Assembly: GCA_910592005.1 (NCBI GenBank)
Contig: CAJVPP010000902.1
Location: forward strand, 1 to 24,823
DNA length: 24,823 bases
Reading direction: 5' to 3'
DNA from: Funneliformis mosseae
Lineage: Eukaryota; Glomeromycota; Glomeromycetes; Glomerales; Glomeraceae
Part shown: positions 22,930 to 24,823 of the stretch, one piece after another
How the letters are laid out: the number at the start of each line of letters is the position of its first letter
Numbering within the stretch: the stretch's first letter is position 1
Notes under the pieces: model-generated
Told to the model about the DNA's origin: nothing
Seen by the model: the letters and a program-made list of their open reading frames with translations, nothing else
Database searches by the model: none
Program-made: the position numbers and the translations under genes

Positions 22930-23040
22930 GTTATAGGACATTAATAGGACATTGATGGGATATAGATAGGATAGATAGGACATTTGAAATATAGTGTGAG
23001 ACAGATTAGGACATATAGTTGAGAAATATAGCTAGGACAA
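22930..23040. repeat. Irregular TAGGACAT repeats
   Basis: The word ATAGGACATT or close variants recurs at about 22933, 22944, 22973 and 23007, with AGATAGGATAG runs between and a last TAGGACAA near 23033. Spacing is irregular (about 11 to 35 bp). It lies inside the decayed gag-like element and probably grew by slippage after the coding function was lost. Confidence 0.55.
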
Positions 23041-24540
23041 CAAATCTTTGAAACATCACAAATATATATTACTGGCTGTGGATGTAACAGGTAAATCTAT
23101 TACTGATAAGTGTAATTTTATCAATAGGTTTTTCATTAAATTTTCTAGCTACTAGGGAGCTTTGTATAACTCTAAATTAAGAAAGTTTTTTGTTTATTTT
23201 TAAACTATTGATTAACTCATACATGTGGTCACAAAAGTTCAGGAGATGTAATATAACTCTTGTTTATGATTTCTGATTTAACTATCAAGAAACAATAAAT
23301 CAATGCCAAAAAAGAAGATGTATTAAAGTGAATGATATTCTCTTATTTGTCAAATCAGATGTAATACAAAATTTCTTTCAATAACATTATCTAATTACTA
23401 GATTTTTCATGATTATCAAAGGCTCATAGCAAATCGCATTTATAATATATAAACTGTTTATTTTAAATACTATTAATTATATCTCAACAGACTTTATATT
23501 TGATAAGCGTTAACATTCCATTGCAATTAGCCAACATTATGTATTTTCTTAGTATTGGAATATAATATAATTTTAATACTTATATGAAATGCTTGTTATG
23601 TGTTTATTTATTGTAAATATTTTAGCAAATTGTGCAAATTAAATCATCTGATACTATTAAACCCTTTTATGATAATATATGGTCTCTAACACTATTAGAT
23701 TTCATAGTTCACATATAACTTACTGATCTTGATACTATACAACTGATCTTAAAGCAACAGTTTGAACTAAAATTAACTGGTTTGCTATTCAATATAACTT
23801 AACGAGACTTATTTACCTTTCTCAATTCTATTAAAGCAAAATCATATTTCATCCTATGAGATCTCTAATACCGTAATCATCTTTATGCATATATTAACTT
23901 TAATAACTAAAATGATTATAATAATACTTTCAAATTTCAATATAAATTCAAATCAAATGTATTGTTTTAGATTAATCCTGCTATGTCTTACTATTGTAAA
24001 TGTGATAATTCTGATCATAAAGTTAAGGATTATGCTTCTCAAAAGTCTTCAAATCTATACAGGCAATTATATAGTTATTTTAAATCAGCTGTTTATAGAT
24101 CTCTTCAAAAGCTTAACAGTCATCTAAATAATTATACTGCAAATACACAAATAATTCAAATCATTGAGGCTCATATTTAAATACTTTAAAATCTAATTCT
24201 TATAATTACAAACATCAGATGCAAAGTTTAGATATTTTCACAACCCTCAAAGATATTTAGACAAAATTGATAATAAATTGATTGCTCTCAATAATAAGAT
24301 TATTATTGCAAAAAACAAGATTATTATCCTTCAAAAATTAAGAAAATATAGCTATCACTTAACTAAACTTGAAAATATAACAATATAGTCTATACTAAAA
24401 GGAGTTTATGATAGTGAAATAGACTTTAATGAGCTCTCTGAACCTTTATCTGAATCTTCATCTGATAGACCTCCTTTATATTTACTAAATAATATGTCTT
24501 CTCTAGACAAAGTTACTAGCTTAGAAAAATCAGTTCACTG

Positions 24541-24563
24541 ATTTTTGATTTGAAATCAAAAAT
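24541..24563. repeat. Perfect 23-bp palindrome
   Basis: ATTTTTGATTT (24541-24551) and AAATCAAAAAT (24553-24563) are exact reverse complements around a single G. It follows the last readable coding block of the gag-like remnant, so it could be a 3' hairpin or an end structure of the element. AT-rich composition makes shorter palindromes common, but 11-bp perfect arms are less so. Confidence 0.6.
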
Positions 24564-24669
24564 ATTGCTAATAACATTTAACAAATCTTTTAAACGTTTT
24601 CTTCTTTTTTTAAATGAGTATGTATCTAACAAATAATAATATAGAATCTCATCAAACAAATCCTAATAA

Positions 24670-24823
24670 TTAGAGTTCTGAATGAGTCGAGTCAAATCAA
24701 GTTTAAAGATCAATTCTATTCAACTCATTTTTTTCAAGTCAAGTCGAGTCAAATTTATTTTATAAAATCTTTCAATTTGATTTGATTTGAGTTATATAAA
24801 TTTTAAATTCGACTCAATTTGAC
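24670..24823. repeat. Pentamer-based (GAGTC/AAGTC) repeat with inverted halves, cut by window end
   Basis: Pentamers run as GAGTC-GAGTC-AAATC-AAG near 24683-24700 and TCAAG-TCAAG-TCGAG-TCAAA at 24734-24753. The opposite-strand version appears downstream: TTTGATTTGATTTGAG near 24776-24791 and TTCGACTCAATTTGAC at the end. The downstream part is largely a reverse complement of the upstream part, so the segment could fold as a long imperfect hairpin. It is cut by the window boundary, and its full extent is not visible. Confidence 0.6.

Larger units (their letters stand above)
22337..24600 (+). pseudogene. Decayed gag-like element with a broken zinc knuckle
   Basis: Forward-strand fragments in shifting frames separated by stops. 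22337-22546 reads as a Lys/Asn-rich polar segment. 22625-22816 reads continuously (SEVYRIKIDITKK, SLSFLQGSS). 23985-24180 begins with YCKCDNSDHKVKDYASQ, which is a C-x2-C-x4-H-x4 zinc knuckle whose last Cys is Tyr. 24260-24535 reads as a Leu/Ile/Lys-rich, coiled-coil-like stretch and then an acidic/Ser stretch (NELSEPLSESSSD). Stops and shifts occur between all blocks. The order of a polar head, a zinc knuckle and a charged tail recalls gag-like ORF1 proteins of retroelements. No reverse transcriptase, integrase or long terminal repeat was recognised, so the class is not settled. Confidence 0.5.

Overview
The window looks like nuclear DNA of an AT-rich early-diverging fungus, most probably an arbuscular mycorrhizal fungus (Glomeromycotina, Rhizophagus-like). 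The basis is short GT-AG introns of about 65-120 bp, a poly-A/poly-T-studded background, and a mix of gene families I associate with that group: a BTB-BACK-TLDc protein, a MATA-type HMG-box protein, an F-box/LRR protein and two decayed repeat families. The species call is inference; no database search was possible.

Layout: (1) 1-2030 is a decayed multi-exon mobile-element-type gene on +, broken by a frameshift and by stops that mostly fall where tryptophan is expected. (2) 2110-2700 holds a degenerate tandem repeat with a period near 180 bp, and 2700-4060 is an almost pure A/T desert. (3) 4292-7720 carries a divergent pair: a two-exon mitochondrial ribosomal protein uL14 gene on - and a 13-exon malonyl-CoA decarboxylase gene on +, with 227 bp between their start codons. 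(4) 9778-10558 is an HMG-box gene on +. (5) 12640-14479 is a three-exon F-box/LRR gene on +. (6) 15433-17859 is a two-exon BTB-BACK-TLDc gene on -, convergent with the F-box gene. (7) 17860-19600 is ordinary intergenic sequence, and 19600-22300 is a second A/T desert. (8) 22337-24600 is a decayed gag-like element with a zinc knuckle that has lost its last cysteine. (9) 24670-24823 is a pentamer-based repeat cut by the window end.

The five intact genes were rebuilt by splicing. In each case the exon phases close exactly, and the joined proteins restore family motifs that no single open frame contains. The uL14m/malonyl-CoA decarboxylase pair may share a promoter and both products plausibly act in mitochondria. 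The HMG, F-box and BTB genes belong to families usually involved in transcription control and ubiquitin-ligase adaptor work, but nothing here shows that they act together. I do not see a clear new biological system. The most interesting items are the stop pattern in the first element, the degenerate 180-bp repeat, a 14-nt exon, and the terminal pentamer repeat.
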